DNA of 64,000 nt from CBDFLD01 sp965249005. GTDB taxonomy: Bacteria; Acidobacteriota; UBA6911. This document shows positions 34,736-43,481 of this stretch, piece by piece. The DNA lies in contig CBDFLD010000023.1 of the NCBI GenBank assembly GCA_965249005.1, forward strand, positions 806,001 to 870,000, written 5' to 3'. Below the pieces are notes generated by a model. It was not told the DNA's origin, searched no databases, and worked only from the letters and a program-made list of their open reading frames with translations. The position numbers and the translations under genes were made by a program. Numbering within the stretch: the stretch's first letter is position 1; the number at the start of each line of letters is the position of its first letter.

Positions 34736-35776
34736 ATGAGACGAAAAAAACGACTGACACAGATGGTATCTTGTGCCGGTTGAGCCAGCAAATTGCCGGC
34801 TCACGGCCTGGCCCAGGTTCTGAGCCAGATACCTCATTTTGATTCTGAGCGGGTCATGGTCGGATTCGAAACGGCCGACGACGCCGGTGTCTATCGCCTG
34901 GATGACGAGAATGCCCTGGTCCAGACGGTCGACTTCTTCACTCCCATCGTCGATGATCCTCGCACCTACGGCGCCATCGCCGCGGCGAACTCGTTGAGTG
35001 ACATCTACGCGATGGGCGGAACCCCGCTGACGGCCCTGGCTATTACTTGTTTCCCGGAAAAAGGGGTCGAAATGAGTGTGCTCTCAGAGATACTGTCGGG
35101 AGGGGTGGAAAAGCTGCACGAGGCCGGGGTGGCGCTGCTGGGGGGACACTCGGTGATGGATCCCGAAATCAAGTTTGGTTATGCCGTCACGGGTCTTATT
35201 CGTCCGGAACAGGTCAAGACCAATGCCGCCGCTTCCCCGGGGGACGCGCTGGTCCTGACGAAACCATTGGGCCTCGGAATCGTGACCAGCGGGATCAAAT
35301 TCGGCAAGGTGGAAACCCGCATCATCGATCAAGCGATCGAAATCATGACGTCCCTGAACCGGAAGGCCGCCGAGATCATGCTGCGGTACGATACCCATGC
35401 CGTCACGGATGTTACCGGAAATGGCTTGTTGGGCCACGCCTATGAACTTGCCGTGGCAAGCGACGTCACGGTACGGATTCAGTCGGAGTCAGTTCAATAT
35501 ATCGAGGAGGCCTTCGAACTGGCACAAGCCGGGTTGCTTCCAAAGACTATTGCGACAACCTGGAAGATGATTGAGCCGGTGACCTCGGTGCAATCGAAGC
35601 TTGCGCCTGCGCTGAAGAATATCCTGCTCGACCCCCAAACCTCCGGTGGACTCTTGATTTCATTGAATCCAAAAGACTTGGATGAAGTATTGGCACAAAT
35701 GAGGGCTGCCGGCGTGAATGCCTTTGCGATCGGTTCTGTGGAGGAGTTTCAAGAGGCTAGAATTATCGTGTGCTGA
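34736..35776 (+). CDS. selD: Selenophosphate synthase with TGA-encoded selenocysteine
   Basis: 346 residues if the TGA at 34781-34783 is read as selenocysteine. From ATG 34736 the frame reads LTQMVSCAGUASKLP: Sec at residue 16, then Lys at 19, the same spacing as the catalytic Cys/Lys of E. coli SelD. Without readthrough, only an ORF beginning at TTG 34793 remains, which loses the catalytic residue. Downstream landmarks are VQTVDFFTPIVDDP, GGHSVMDPEIKFGYAVTG and the C-terminal DPQTSGGLLIS. SelD makes selenophosphate from selenide and ATP. A SECIS-like hairpin lies 14 nt after the TGA. It begins 38 nt after bactofilin. Confidence 0.92.
34798..34826 (+). promoter_or_regulatory. Candidate bacterial SECIS hairpin of selD
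   Basis: GGCTCA (34798-34803) pairs with TGAGCC (34821-34826). CGG/TTC adds two G-U wobbles and one mismatch, and CCTG/CAGG caps the stem with a GCC loop starting at G34811. The loop G lies 27 nt after the TGA, within the 16-37 nt range I recall for bacterial SECIS models. SelB binding is inferred. Confidence 0.6.
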
Positions 35777-35778
35777 AC

Positions 35779-36063
35779 CTAATCCTTTTCCGTTGCTATC
35801 TTCAATGATCTGAGGAATTTAGCGTCTTCAGACGTAATTCTCAAACGAACGGGATCTTCGACTCTTGTAGTAGATAGTGGGGCGTCGGTTTCCACCTTTC
35901 CCTTGCGATTGAAACCTATTGTGGCTTCTAGGATGAGAAAAACATCGTAACCAGAATCCCGAATGTTCTGAATCGCCTGATTGATCTTGGGAGACTCACT
36001 GAGAGTTTCGTTGATTGTCTCTCCAAGTTGTTTCATCAATTCTTTGATTTCGGGATCTGGCAT
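35779..36063 (-). CDS. 94-residue hypothetical protein
   Basis: A small soluble protein (MPDPEIKELMKQLGETINETLSESPKI...) with an amphipathic helical N-terminus, a central hydrophobic strand (SGYDVFLILEATIGF) and a charged C-terminal segment (LRITSEDAKFLRSLKIATEKD). It has its own promoter-like TTGACA/TAAGAT pair upstream. It is convergent with selD, with stops only 2 nt apart. No domain recognised and no function inferred. Confidence 0.65.
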   Translation of the reverse strand: MPDPEIKELMKQLGETINETLSESPKINQAIQNIRDSGYDVFLILEATIGFNRKGKVETDAPLSTTRVEDPVRLRITSEDAKFLRSLKIATEKD

Positions 36064-36130
36064 CCGGTCAAGGTCTCCAAAAGTCCAGACAGAGGGCTGA
36101 CAAAAAGCGCGATATGCACAGTGTGAACCA

Positions 36131-36160
36131 ATCTTAGAGGAACTCTGGAATTGCTGTCAA
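36131..36160 (-). promoter_or_regulatory. Sigma-70-like promoter for the 94-aa gene
   Basis: Read on the minus strand: TTGACA (36160-36155) and TAAGAT (36136-36131), spacer 18 nt, about 67 nt before the start codon. The -35 is a perfect match and the -10 matches 4 of 6. Confidence 0.5.
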
Positions 36161-36238
36161 GATGAACTTCCGTAAACGTCTGCGCTAACCTGACCCAAGG
36201 CCCCTTCGAACTGAATCCGTTGACGATTCGGAGCATTT

Positions 36239-37786
36239 ATGGACGAAAAATCGACCTACGGCCCTCTGGATTGGGACTCTGCCATGGATGCGGAGCAACC
36301 CGGAGAATTCCCAATGACCCGGGGTGTCTATCGGAATATGTATCGCGGCCGCCTCTGGACCATGCGCCAGTATGCGGGATTCGCAACGGCTGAGGAGTCG
36401 AACCGAAGATATCGCTATTTGCTGGAGAAGGGCCAAACGGGTCTCAGTATTGCATTCGACCTTCCGACCCAGATGGGCATCGATGCCGACCACCCACTGG
36501 CACATGGTGAGGTCGGCAAGGTGGGGGTTTCGATCGGCTGTGTCGATGACATGGAGATTCTCCTCGAATCCCTTCCGCTCGACCGTGTTTCCATCTCTAT
36601 GACGATCAATAGCACCGCGGCTATCCTGTTGGCCATGGTTCTAGCCACCGCTCGGCGTCGGGGTGTTCCATGGTCTTCACTCAGCGGCACCGTCCAAAAC
36701 GATCTGCTGAAGGAGTACATTGCTCGAGGAACATACATCTATCCGCCTCGGGCTTCCATGCGCCTTGCCACCGATATCATTGCCTTTTGCACGAGCGAGG
36801 TTCCCAAATGGAGTCCTATCTCCATCAGTGGTTATCACATTCGCGAAGCCGGCTCGACCGCGGTTCAGGAGGTCGCCTTTACCCTCGCCAATGGGATTGC
36901 ATACGTGGAGCACGCCTTGCGCCGTGGACTGGCAATCGATGAGTTCGGGGCCAAGCTCTCCTTCTTTTTCAATGCACACAACGACTTTCTCGAAGAGATA
37001 GCAAAGTACCGTGCCGCGCGAAGGCTTTGGGCCCGAATCATGAAGGAGCGCTTTTCCGCCCAAGACGACAAGTCTTGTCTTTTGCGATTCCACACCCAAA
37101 CGGCCGGCAGTACCCTCACCGCTCAGCAACCGGAAAACAATATCGTCCGAGTGACAGTTCAGGCATTGGCGGCCGTTCTCGGCGGCACCCAATCTCTGCA
37201 CACGAATTCTCTAGACGAGGCCTTGGCGTTGCCCAGTGAGCGCTCTGCGACCGTAGCCTTGCGCACGCAGCAGATACTGGCCCATGAGAGCGGTGTGGCG
37301 CAAACGGTGGATCCACTCGGAGGCGCCTACGCGATCGAGAGCATCACTTCCAAGATCGAAGAAGCGGCAATGACCTATATTGCCCTCATTGACGAAAAGG
37401 GAGGAATGGAAAACGCGATTGAGGAAGGTTATGTGCAGAAGGAGATACAAGAATCCGCATATCGATACCAGAAGAGTGTGCAATCCGGGGATGAAGTCGT
37501 AGTCGGCATGAATCGCTATCGGAAAGACGAAACATCAGCTATCGATACGCTGGTCGTGGATCCTGCCATAGGCGCGCACCAACGAAAGAAACTGGCTGCC
37601 GTGCGCGAGGACCGGGATCCTGGTCGGGTTCGGCATTCGCTGACGGCGCTGAAAGTCGCGGCCCGGGGGACCGAGAATCTCGTTCCACCAATCCTCGACG
37701 CGGTGGAGGCCCGCGCAACCGTTGGAGAAATCTCTGACTTGCTCCGGGAAGTTTTTGGGCAGCATGAGGAATCGGTTGTCCTTTGA
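36239..37786 (+). CDS. Methylmalonyl-CoA mutase large (substrate-binding) subunit
   Basis: 515 residues. GEFPMTRGVYRNMYRGRLWTMRQYAGFATAEESNRRY is the canonical N-terminal segment. SGYHIREAGSTAVQEVAF and QTAGSTLTAQQPENNIVR belong to the TIM-barrel substrate domain. The B12-binding domain is missing, as expected for the split-subunit type, so a separate small cobalamin-binding subunit must lie elsewhere. It interconverts succinyl-CoA and methylmalonyl-CoA with adenosylcobalamin. The adenosyltransferase at the end of the window supplies that cofactor. Divergent from the 94-aa gene. Confidence 0.92.
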   Translation: MDEKSTYGPLDWDSAMDAEQPGEFPMTRGVYRNMYRGRLWTMRQYAGFATAEESNRRYRYLLEKGQTGLSIAFDLPTQMGIDADHPLAHGEVGKVGVSIGCVDDMEILLESLPLDRVSISMTINSTAAILLAMVLATARRRGVPWSSLSGTVQNDLLKEYIARGTYIYPPRASMRLATDIIAFCTSEVPKWSPISISGYHIREAGSTAVQEVAFTLANGIAYVEHALRRGLAIDEFGAKLSFFFNAHNDFLEEIAKYRAARRLWARIMKERFSAQDDKSCLLRFHTQTAGSTLTAQQPENNIVRVTVQALAAVLGGTQSLHTNSLDEALALPSERSATVALRTQQILAHESGVAQTVDPLGGAYAIESITSKIEEAAMTYIALIDEKGGMENAIEEGYVQKEIQESAYRYQKSVQSGDEVVVGMNRYRKDETSAIDTLVVDPAIGAHQRKKLAAVREDRDPGRVRHSLTALKVAARGTENLVPPILDAVEARATVGEISDLLREVFGQHEESVVL

Positions 37787-37814
37787 CATCGCGGGACGAG
37801 ATACAAACTATTAT

Positions 37815-37829
37815 CATAGTAGTACTATG
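37815..37829. promoter_or_regulatory. 15-bp perfect palindrome, possible operator
   Basis: CATAGTA-G-TACTATG is perfectly symmetric and lies 29 nt after the mutase stop. It shares TACTAT with a second inverted repeat about 105 nt further on. A dimeric regulator could bind both; no regulator gene is adjacent. Confidence 0.4.
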
Positions 37830-37934
37830 GTTATTGATATTATTGTACTTATATTGAACTTCAAGGTGTCGACCTAGGCTCTCGGACGGTCTACGATTTT
37901 GTGGGTACCCGGACACGCGGCCCGGCGAAGCCAA

Positions 37935-37954
37935 TATACTATGTCAATAGTATA
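37935..37954. promoter_or_regulatory. Second inverted repeat with TATACTAT/ATAGTATA arms
   Basis: TATACTAT and ATAGTATA form an 8-bp perfect inverted repeat around a GTCA spacer. It could be a regulator site or a short hairpin. The shared TACTAT core with the upstream palindrome suggests a common factor. Confidence 0.4.
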
Positions 37955-38261
37955 AATAAACCCAGCGTTTGGCGGACTCTCTTGATATGGGGGGGGGGTG
38001 AGACGGCTATCTGCCGCCGTGGCCGATTTTGTTGCACCGGTATGACGTGACGGTGGAAAGGGCGCCTTTGAAAACTTGGATTCGTGGCGCGTGCAGAAGC
38101 GTCCGAGGCGTCCGAGGCGTCTTTGGTTTTTTCGGGGCATTTGCATTGTGGGGGTCTTTGGATAGAATTGATTAGCTTGCATTTATGAAACATTCGTAGG
38201 CGGTCACTCGTATTAAGGGTGCGGCTGAAACTTGGGAGCTTTTGGGGAGTCTGGAGAGTAG

Positions 38262-39734
38262 ATGGATCGCCGTAAGAGGATCTCGATCGTCTTGGGCGCC
38301 GTTGTTGTGCTGGGCGCTGTTGTATACGGCAGCCTGGAGCTTTCGCGGGGCGACGAGGTGGTGGTGCAAACCGCTAAAGTGGAGCGAAGGCAATTGCTCG
38401 AGTCCGTGGTTTCGGCCAGCGGAGATATCCGGGCCAAGGAATTTGTCGACCTGCAGTCAGAAATCGATGGCATCGTCATAGACTTGCCGGTCGAGGAGGG
38501 GGACCGGGTACAAAAGGGAGCTGTGCTACTGCGGATCGACCCGATCCGGACAAAAGCCGAGACATCCGCCACGTTGGCACAGTACGAGGCGTCTCTGGCC
38601 GAGGCGAGGTCTCAAGAGTTTCAGATTTTGACCGCAGAGTCGAATCTCTCTCGCGACCAAGCTGCACTTCGATCGTCCGAGGCGGAGTTGGAGCAATCGA
38701 GAAGCAACCATGCCCGCATCAAGAATAGTTTCAATCGAAAGCAACAGCTGCACGAAGAGGGTCTGATTTCACGTGAGGACTACGAAATCGCCCAGAATGA
38801 GTTGCACACCACCGCGATGCAACTAAAAGTTGCCGAAGCGCGATTGGCCCAGATGCAGACGCAGGTTGACGTCGCTAGGGTCAACATCGATCAGATGAAA
38901 GCGATGTATTCGGCTTCGACGAGCCGTGCGCGCTCCGCGGCGGCGAATCTGACCAGAGCCAAAGATCAACTCCAAAAGACTACCCTTTATTCTCCTCTCT
39001 CTGGAGTTATCACGCAGCTGCTCGTTGAGGCAGGCGAGAGAGCGGTTCCCGGAATCATGAGCAACCCCCAAGCGACGCTCATGACGATTGCGGACCTCAG
39101 CATTATTCAAGCGGAGCTTCGGGTGGATGAAACGGACATTGTGGACCTTGCTCTGAGTAATCCCGCTCAGGTGAAGATCGATGCCCTTCTGGATGAAACT
39201 CACACGGGGAAAGTAACAGAAATTGGCAACAGCCCGATTCAATCGAATCTCAGCAGCCAGCAAGAAGCCAAAGACTTCAAGGTGATCATCACTCTGGATA
39301 ACCCCTCCCCGAAGCTGCGACCGGGTATGTCCTGCACCGGAGACGTGACGACCAAGCGAAAGGAGAACGTATTGGTCATTCCCATTCAAGCTCTCACTAT
39401 TCGGGAGGTCGAAGTGGACGCAGAAGGAAACTATCTGCCTGAAAGGCGAACACAGGAAAGAAACGAAAACATCGCTCGGGCCGATAGCAGCAGCAACCAG
39501 AACGACAAGCGCAGCAAAGAGGAGCTCGAGGGAGTGTTCGTCGTTGACAAAGACCGGAGAGCGCGCTTCCGACCGGTCAAAACCGGGATCACGGGGGAGT
39601 CTGATATCGAGATTATCAGCAACCTCGAGGAAGGAGAAGAGATCGTATCTGGAAGCTTTCAGACCTTGAGGACCATTGAAGATGCTACCGTCGTGAAGAT
39701 CGACAACCGCATCCGTACGCGACTGAAAAAATGA
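38262..39734 (+). CDS. MacA/HlyD-family periplasmic adaptor
   Basis: 490 residues. An N-terminal TM anchor (ISIVLGAVVVLGAVVYG) is followed by a lipoyl-like half (SASGDIRAKEFVDLQSEIDG), then a long alpha-helical hairpin (about 95-240; coiled-coil with Glu/Gln/Arg repeats). The second lipoyl half is TTLYSPLSGVITQLLVEAG, followed by beta-barrel and membrane-proximal domains. It links an inner-membrane ABC pump to an outer-membrane channel. A region near residues 395-425 is unusually hydrophilic. It overlaps the ATPase gene by ATGA; no permease follows. Confidence 0.88.
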   Translation: MDRRKRISIVLGAVVVLGAVVYGSLELSRGDEVVVQTAKVERRQLLESVVSASGDIRAKEFVDLQSEIDGIVIDLPVEEGDRVQKGAVLLRIDPIRTKAETSATLAQYEASLAEARSQEFQILTAESNLSRDQAALRSSEAELEQSRSNHARIKNSFNRKQQLHEEGLISREDYEIAQNELHTTAMQLKVAEARLAQMQTQVDVARVNIDQMKAMYSASTSRARSAAANLTRAKDQLQKTTLYSPLSGVITQLLVEAGERAVPGIMSNPQATLMTIADLSIIQAELRVDETDIVDLALSNPAQVKIDALLDETHTGKVTEIGNSPIQSNLSSQQEAKDFKVIITLDNPSPKLRPGMSCTGDVTTKRKENVLVIPIQALTIREVEVDAEGNYLPERRTQERNENIARADSSSNQNDKRSKEELEGVFVVDKDRRARFRPVKTGITGESDIEIISNLEEGEEIVSGSFQTLRTIEDATVVKIDNRIRTRLKK

Positions 39735-40477
39735 ACGGCGGGAGCGAGAGACAGGCCATGAGCGATCAAAACCCGGATCAGGTTGTTCTGATCAAGACGG
39801 TCGATCTGTGGAAAACCTATCAGATGGGAGCCGAGGAGATCCACGCCCTGCGCGGAGTCTCGTTTCAGATCCGGCAGGGGGAGTACGTCGCAATCATGGG
39901 GCCTTCGGGGTCGGGCAAATCAACGATGATGAACCTGATCGGCTGCTTGGATACTCCAAGCCAGGGCCAGTATTTCCTCAATGATCGTCTGGTCTCGAGA
40001 ATGAACGATGACGAGCTGGCGTACATTCGAAACAAAGAGATTGGATTCGTGTTTCAGACCTTCAACCTCCTGGCCCGTGCGACCGCTCTTCACAACGTGG
40101 AATTGCCTTTGATTTACAACGGAACTCCTTCCAATGCGCGCAAGGAACGAGCGATACAGTCGCTGCAAGACGTAGAACTCGGGGACCGAATGTATCACAA
40201 GCCCAACGAGCTCTCAGGTGGCCAACGTCAGCGTGTTGCCATCGCCAGAGCGCTGGTGAACAATCCCTCCATCATCCTGGCCGACGAGCCCACAGGAAAC
40301 CTCGATTCTGCCACGAGCGCCGAGATCATGAATCTGTTGAACAATCTTTCCCAAAACGGACACACGATCATCCTGGTAACCCATGAGGCCGACATCGCCA
40401 ATCACGCGAATCGTGTGATTCGATTGTTGGATGGCGAGGTGGCCAGCGACGAGGACAGTAGACCGCTCACTCCGTGA
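39731..40477 (+). CDS. ABC transporter ATPase (MacB/LolD-like)
   Basis: 248 residues. Walker A GPSGSGKST (about 57-65), the LSGGQRQRVAIARAL signature and Walker B ILADEPTG define an ABC ATPase of the MacB/LolD/FtsE group. The MacA-like adaptor overlaps its start, which points to a MacAB-type export pump. The usual FtsX-like permease is not downstream: the next gene is convergent. The permease must be elsewhere, or the operon is incomplete. Confidence 0.88.
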   Translation: MNGGSERQAMSDQNPDQVVLIKTVDLWKTYQMGAEEIHALRGVSFQIRQGEYVAIMGPSGSGKSTMMNLIGCLDTPSQGQYFLNDRLVSRMNDDELAYIRNKEIGFVFQTFNLLARATALHNVELPLIYNGTPSNARKERAIQSLQDVELGDRMYHKPNELSGGQRQRVAIARALVNNPSIILADEPTGNLDSATSAEIMNLLNNLSQNGHTIILVTHEADIANHANRVIRLLDGEVASDEDSRPLTP

Positions 40478-40503
40478 TGGGCTCTTAATCTACCATCTCG
40501 CCG

Positions 40504-40526
40504 CGCCGCCCACCGAGTGAGCGGCG
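40504..40526. terminator. Hairpin between convergent ABC ATPase and YIP1 genes
   Basis: CGCCGC pairs with GCGGCG around an 11-nt loop in the 60-nt gap between two convergent genes. There is no T-run on either side, so terminator function is only possible. Confidence 0.3.
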
Positions 40527-40537
40527 TACGTTTCGCT

Positions 40538-41320
40538 CTAGCTGAGAATCAGTGCGAGCGCGATTTTTCCTGCAACCCAGAGTGCCCAGCCCGCCAGCAC
40601 ACCAGTGGCAGCACCGCCCAGGCTCAGTCGCCCGTTTGAGAAGATCGAGAAGCCTCTCGCCAGCAAGGAGAACGTCCATACGGCGAAGAGGTCCAGCGAG
40701 GAGAGTATCGTTTGGAGAACCGGATACTCCTTGGCGTCCAGCAGAAAACCGAGATTGCTGGCCAGATTATTTGCCGGGTTGGAAAAGTCCAGGGTCTCAG
40801 GATCCTTGACCATCATTACCAAGACCAGCAATAGGGTAGCGATGATCGAAGGCGGGCCCAGACCCCAGACCGTGACAGTAAAACACTCCCGAAAATTGAG
40901 GCTGGCGCCCATCAGAATAAAGATCGTCAGGAGAACGACTGCAGCGATCGCGTAGGAGGCTACGATCGCGACTGGTGCCATCATGGCGCCAAAGAACAAG
41001 ACGGGCGAGTCCGTGGTTTGACGCACCAACGTCTCGATCTCCTCGTCGCTCATATTGCGCGTAAAGGGATTCTCCTGCATGGACTTCCGGACGATGAGTG
41101 CGTGATCGACCTTGAGGGGTATAGCCGCCGCCGATAGTGCCCCCAAAACGGCCACGATCACCACCATCCACACCCAGGATCGCTTTTGTCTCAGGTCTTG
41201 AAAAGTCTTGCCCGGCTCGAAATATATCCCACTCAGCCGCTCGGGGAAGGTCATGGGCGAATCGATTTCATCGTGATGGGTGGGGCTGCTGACGCTCCCC
41301 TGATAACGCTCTTCTGTCAT
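40538..41320 (-). CDS. YIP1-domain membrane protein
   Basis: About 260 residues from ATG 41320, with GGAGGAG just upstream. A soluble N-terminus (PMTFPERLSGIYFEPGKTFQDLRQKRSWVW) leads into five or so TM helices (WVWMVVIVAVLGALSAAAI, ASYAIAAVVLLTIFILM, and later segments), the pattern of bacterial Yip1-domain proteins. Function unknown. It lies 32 nt behind the ABC ATPase gene on the same strand, so it is likely cotranscribed with the oligopeptide ABC pair. Confidence 0.75.
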   Translation of the reverse strand: MTEERYQGSVSSPTHHDEIDSPMTFPERLSGIYFEPGKTFQDLRQKRSWVWMVVIVAVLGALSAAAIPLKVDHALIVRKSMQENPFTRNMSDEEIETLVRQTTDSPVLFFGAMMAPVAIVASYAIAAVVLLTIFILMGASLNFRECFTVTVWGLGPPSIIATLLLVLVMMVKDPETLDFSNPANNLASNLGFLLDAKEYPVLQTILSSLDLFAVWTFSLLARGFSIFSNGRLSLGGAATGVLAGWALWVAGKIALALILS

Positions 41321-41352
41321 GTCTCCTCCGTATCCGGGCATGCCGCCCAAGA

Positions 41353-42293
41353 TCACCTATACAAGAAGCAAGCAACCTTGGCCTGATCATGACCCCCGCC
41401 GGCGAGCAAGGGTTGTTCCTCGCGACAGCGAGCCATCACATCCGGGCAACGCGGGTGAAACCGGCAGCCGGCCGGGGGCTGGTGAAACGACGGCATCTGG
41501 CTCGACGGGGCCCGCTGCTGCTTTGAGGAAAAACCAGCGACGAGGGTCCGGCTGTAAGGATGCATCGTTTGGCAAAGAAGCGATCCGCCTCGGTTTCCTC
41601 CACGATGCTTCCCAGGTACATCACGGCGACTCTAGTCGCCAACTGTCGCACGATCGGCAGCGAATGGGTAATCAGTAGTACTGTCAGTGCGTACCGCTTC
41701 TGAAGATCGGCCAGCAGGTTGCAGATCTGGGCAGCAACGGAAACGTCCAGCGCCGCAACCGGCTCGTCTGCGATCAGGAGCCGCGGCTTCAACGCCAGGG
41801 CTCGAGCGATCACGACTCGTTGCTGCTGTCCCCCGCTCAACGACGTTGTGGACCTTTCCAGCAACGGGCTCGGGAGGCCCACCGTTGCCATGAGCTCCTG
41901 CACCCACGACTCTCGCTGCGGGAGTGTCCCGAGACCATGAGCCTCGTATGGTTGCGTCAATGCTTCCCGAACCGTCATGTGCGGATCCAGGGAACCCCCC
42001 GCGTCTTGGAAGATCATTTGAAACTCGCGTCGTTTTCGCCGTAATTCCGGACCCGGAAGGGCCCTCAAGTCAACCCCGTCAAAGAGTATGGTCCCGGCGC
42101 TCGGCTCTATCAGCCGGATGGCGCAACGGGCAAGGGTGGACTTTCCGCAACCGGATTCCCCCACCAGCGCCAGTATTTCTCCTGCGCCCAGCTCCAGATC
42201 GATCCCATTGACGACGCGAACAACATCTCGACTCCATGGCCCGCCGGTGGAGAACTCTTTCCGGAGCTTCGAAAGCTTGAGCAAAGCTGTCAT
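41353..42293 (-). CDS. Oligopeptide-type ABC ATPase (DppF/OppF-like), frameshifted near 41566
   Basis: ATG 42293 (GGAGG seven bases upstream) gives Walker A GESGCGKST, the LSGGQQQRVVIARAL signature and Walker B LLIADEPVAALD. Near the end, after DRFFAKR, the frame runs into an unrelated tail to 41436. An overlapping frame starting at MHPYSRTL carries the expected C-terminal GCRFHPRCP cysteine-rich domain to 41353. A -1 shift near 41566 restores the family pattern. Either the gene is damaged or the sequence has an error. It overlaps its upstream partner by ATGA. Confidence 0.8.
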
Positions 42294-43264
42294 CCGGATT
42301 CCTCCTCCAGGGCATGGATACAGGCTGCCCAATGTCCCTTGGCAACAGCAACGGGCGCCGGGACCTGCTCCTTGCAGCGTGGCTCGACCAGACTACACCT
42401 CGGAGCAAAGGCGCAGCCGATCAACGATTCCTGGGGTGAAGGAAGATTCCCGGGTATGACGGGAAGCCTTTGGCCAGTCTGGAAGGAACGCATCGTCCGG
42501 TAAGCAGCCAATGCTCTCGTGTAGGGATGCCTCGCACGGTCCAACACGCGGCGGGCTGGCCCCAGTTCGATCAGACGACCGTGATACAGTACCCCGAGCC
42601 GATCCGCGAACGTCGAAACCAAATCGAGATTGTGACTGATCAGAATCAGGGCCATCTGATGTTTTTGCTTCAAATCGACCAGCAAATCGAGTACTTGGCT
42701 TTGCAGGTTGGTATCCAGTCCACTGGTTGGCTCATCGGCGATCAAGAGGCGCGGACGGCTGCACACACCCAGGGCAATGGCGACTCTCTGACACATACCA
42801 CCGGACAGCTCATGCCGGTACTGGCGCATCAGCTTTTCGGGTTCCGCCAACCCGACTTCGTTCAGTATCTTCACGGCTCGGTTCCTGGATTCTTCCTTGC
42901 TCATCTCCGTGTGACTGCGCAACGTATCTAGCAGCTGACTTCCGATCGATAGCACGGGATTGAGCGAGCTCCGGGCGTCCTGAAACACCATGCCGATTCG
43001 CGAGCCTCGGACTCGTCTCCGTCGCCGGTTCGAGAGTTTCGCGCCCTCGAAGATTATTTCACCGGAAGTCCACGGTTCACTCTGTTCGATCAGGCCCGCA
43101 ACCGAAAATGCCAGCGTCGACTTGCCCGAACCGCTCTCTCCGACCAGCGCGACAACCTCGCCGGATTCCACCTGAAAGGAGACATCTCGAAGGGCGGGGA
43201 TCGGGCCATGTGGGGTGGGATGAGAAACGCTCAAGCCCCTAATATCCAGAAGGACGTCCGACAT
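42290..43264 (-). CDS. Oligopeptide-type ABC ATPase (DppD/OppD-like)
   Basis: 324 residues. Walker A GESGSGKST (about 41-49), the HELSGGMCQRVAIALGV signature, Walker B LLIADEPTSGLD and the C-terminal CAFAPRCSLVEPRC oligopeptide-transporter extension with cysteines. It partners the next ATPase to energise a peptide or nickel-type importer. No binding protein or permease is in the window, so the pair is orphaned here. The start is 217 nt beyond the gpmI stop. Confidence 0.9.
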   Translation of the reverse strand: MSDVLLDIRGLSVSHPTPHGPIPALRDVSFQVESGEVVALVGESGSGKSTLAFSVAGLIEQSEPWTSGEIIFEGAKLSNRRRRRVRGSRIGMVFQDARSSLNPVLSIGSQLLDTLRSHTEMSKEESRNRAVKILNEVGLAEPEKLMRQYRHELSGGMCQRVAIALGVCSRPRLLIADEPTSGLDTNLQSQVLDLLVDLKQKHQMALILISHNLDLVSTFADRLGVLYHGRLIELGPARRVLDRARHPYTRALAAYRTMRSFQTGQRLPVIPGNLPSPQESLIGCAFAPRCSLVEPRCKEQVPAPVAVAKGHWAACIHALEEESG

Positions 43265-43441
43265 CGGACCCTCGCTCGTGACTGACCCTGCACTTTCCGT
43301 TGACCACCGGCTACTGCCTGAATCGGCTCTCCGCGAAAGTGTAGGCCGTCCACTCCGTGAGCAGCAAGGTCATTCGAGCCGGGGCTCGAGGGTTTAGGGC
43401 AGTCTCCGTCGGGCCGGTGCGTTTTTTTTCAGCAATTCTCT

Positions 43442-43473
43442 GGAGCAAGCGTGCACCCCGGGAGCAAGCGTGC
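43442..43473. repeat. 13-bp direct repeat downstream of gpmI
   Basis: GGAGCAAGCGTGC occurs at 43442-43454 and again at 43461-43473, a 19-nt period. It lies in the 217-nt gap between gpmI and the ABC ATPase gene. Significance unknown. Confidence 0.7.
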
Positions 43474-43481
43474 GACCCGCC

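Larger units (their letters stand above)
37787..38261. other. 475-bp intergenic region with palindromes, poly-G and tandem repeats
   Basis: No convincing gene. The left half is AT-rich relative to the window and holds two related palindromes (listed separately). A G9 tract lies at 37989-37997 and a 9-bp tandem repeat (GCGTCCGAG, about 2.5 copies) at 38099-38121. Short minus-strand frames here lack domains and ribosome-binding sites. Confidence 0.6.

Noticed and set aside
41560..41575. Possible programmed frameshift in the ABC ATPase
   Set aside because: No slippery heptamer or downstream structure fits; ordinary mutation or sequence error is simpler.
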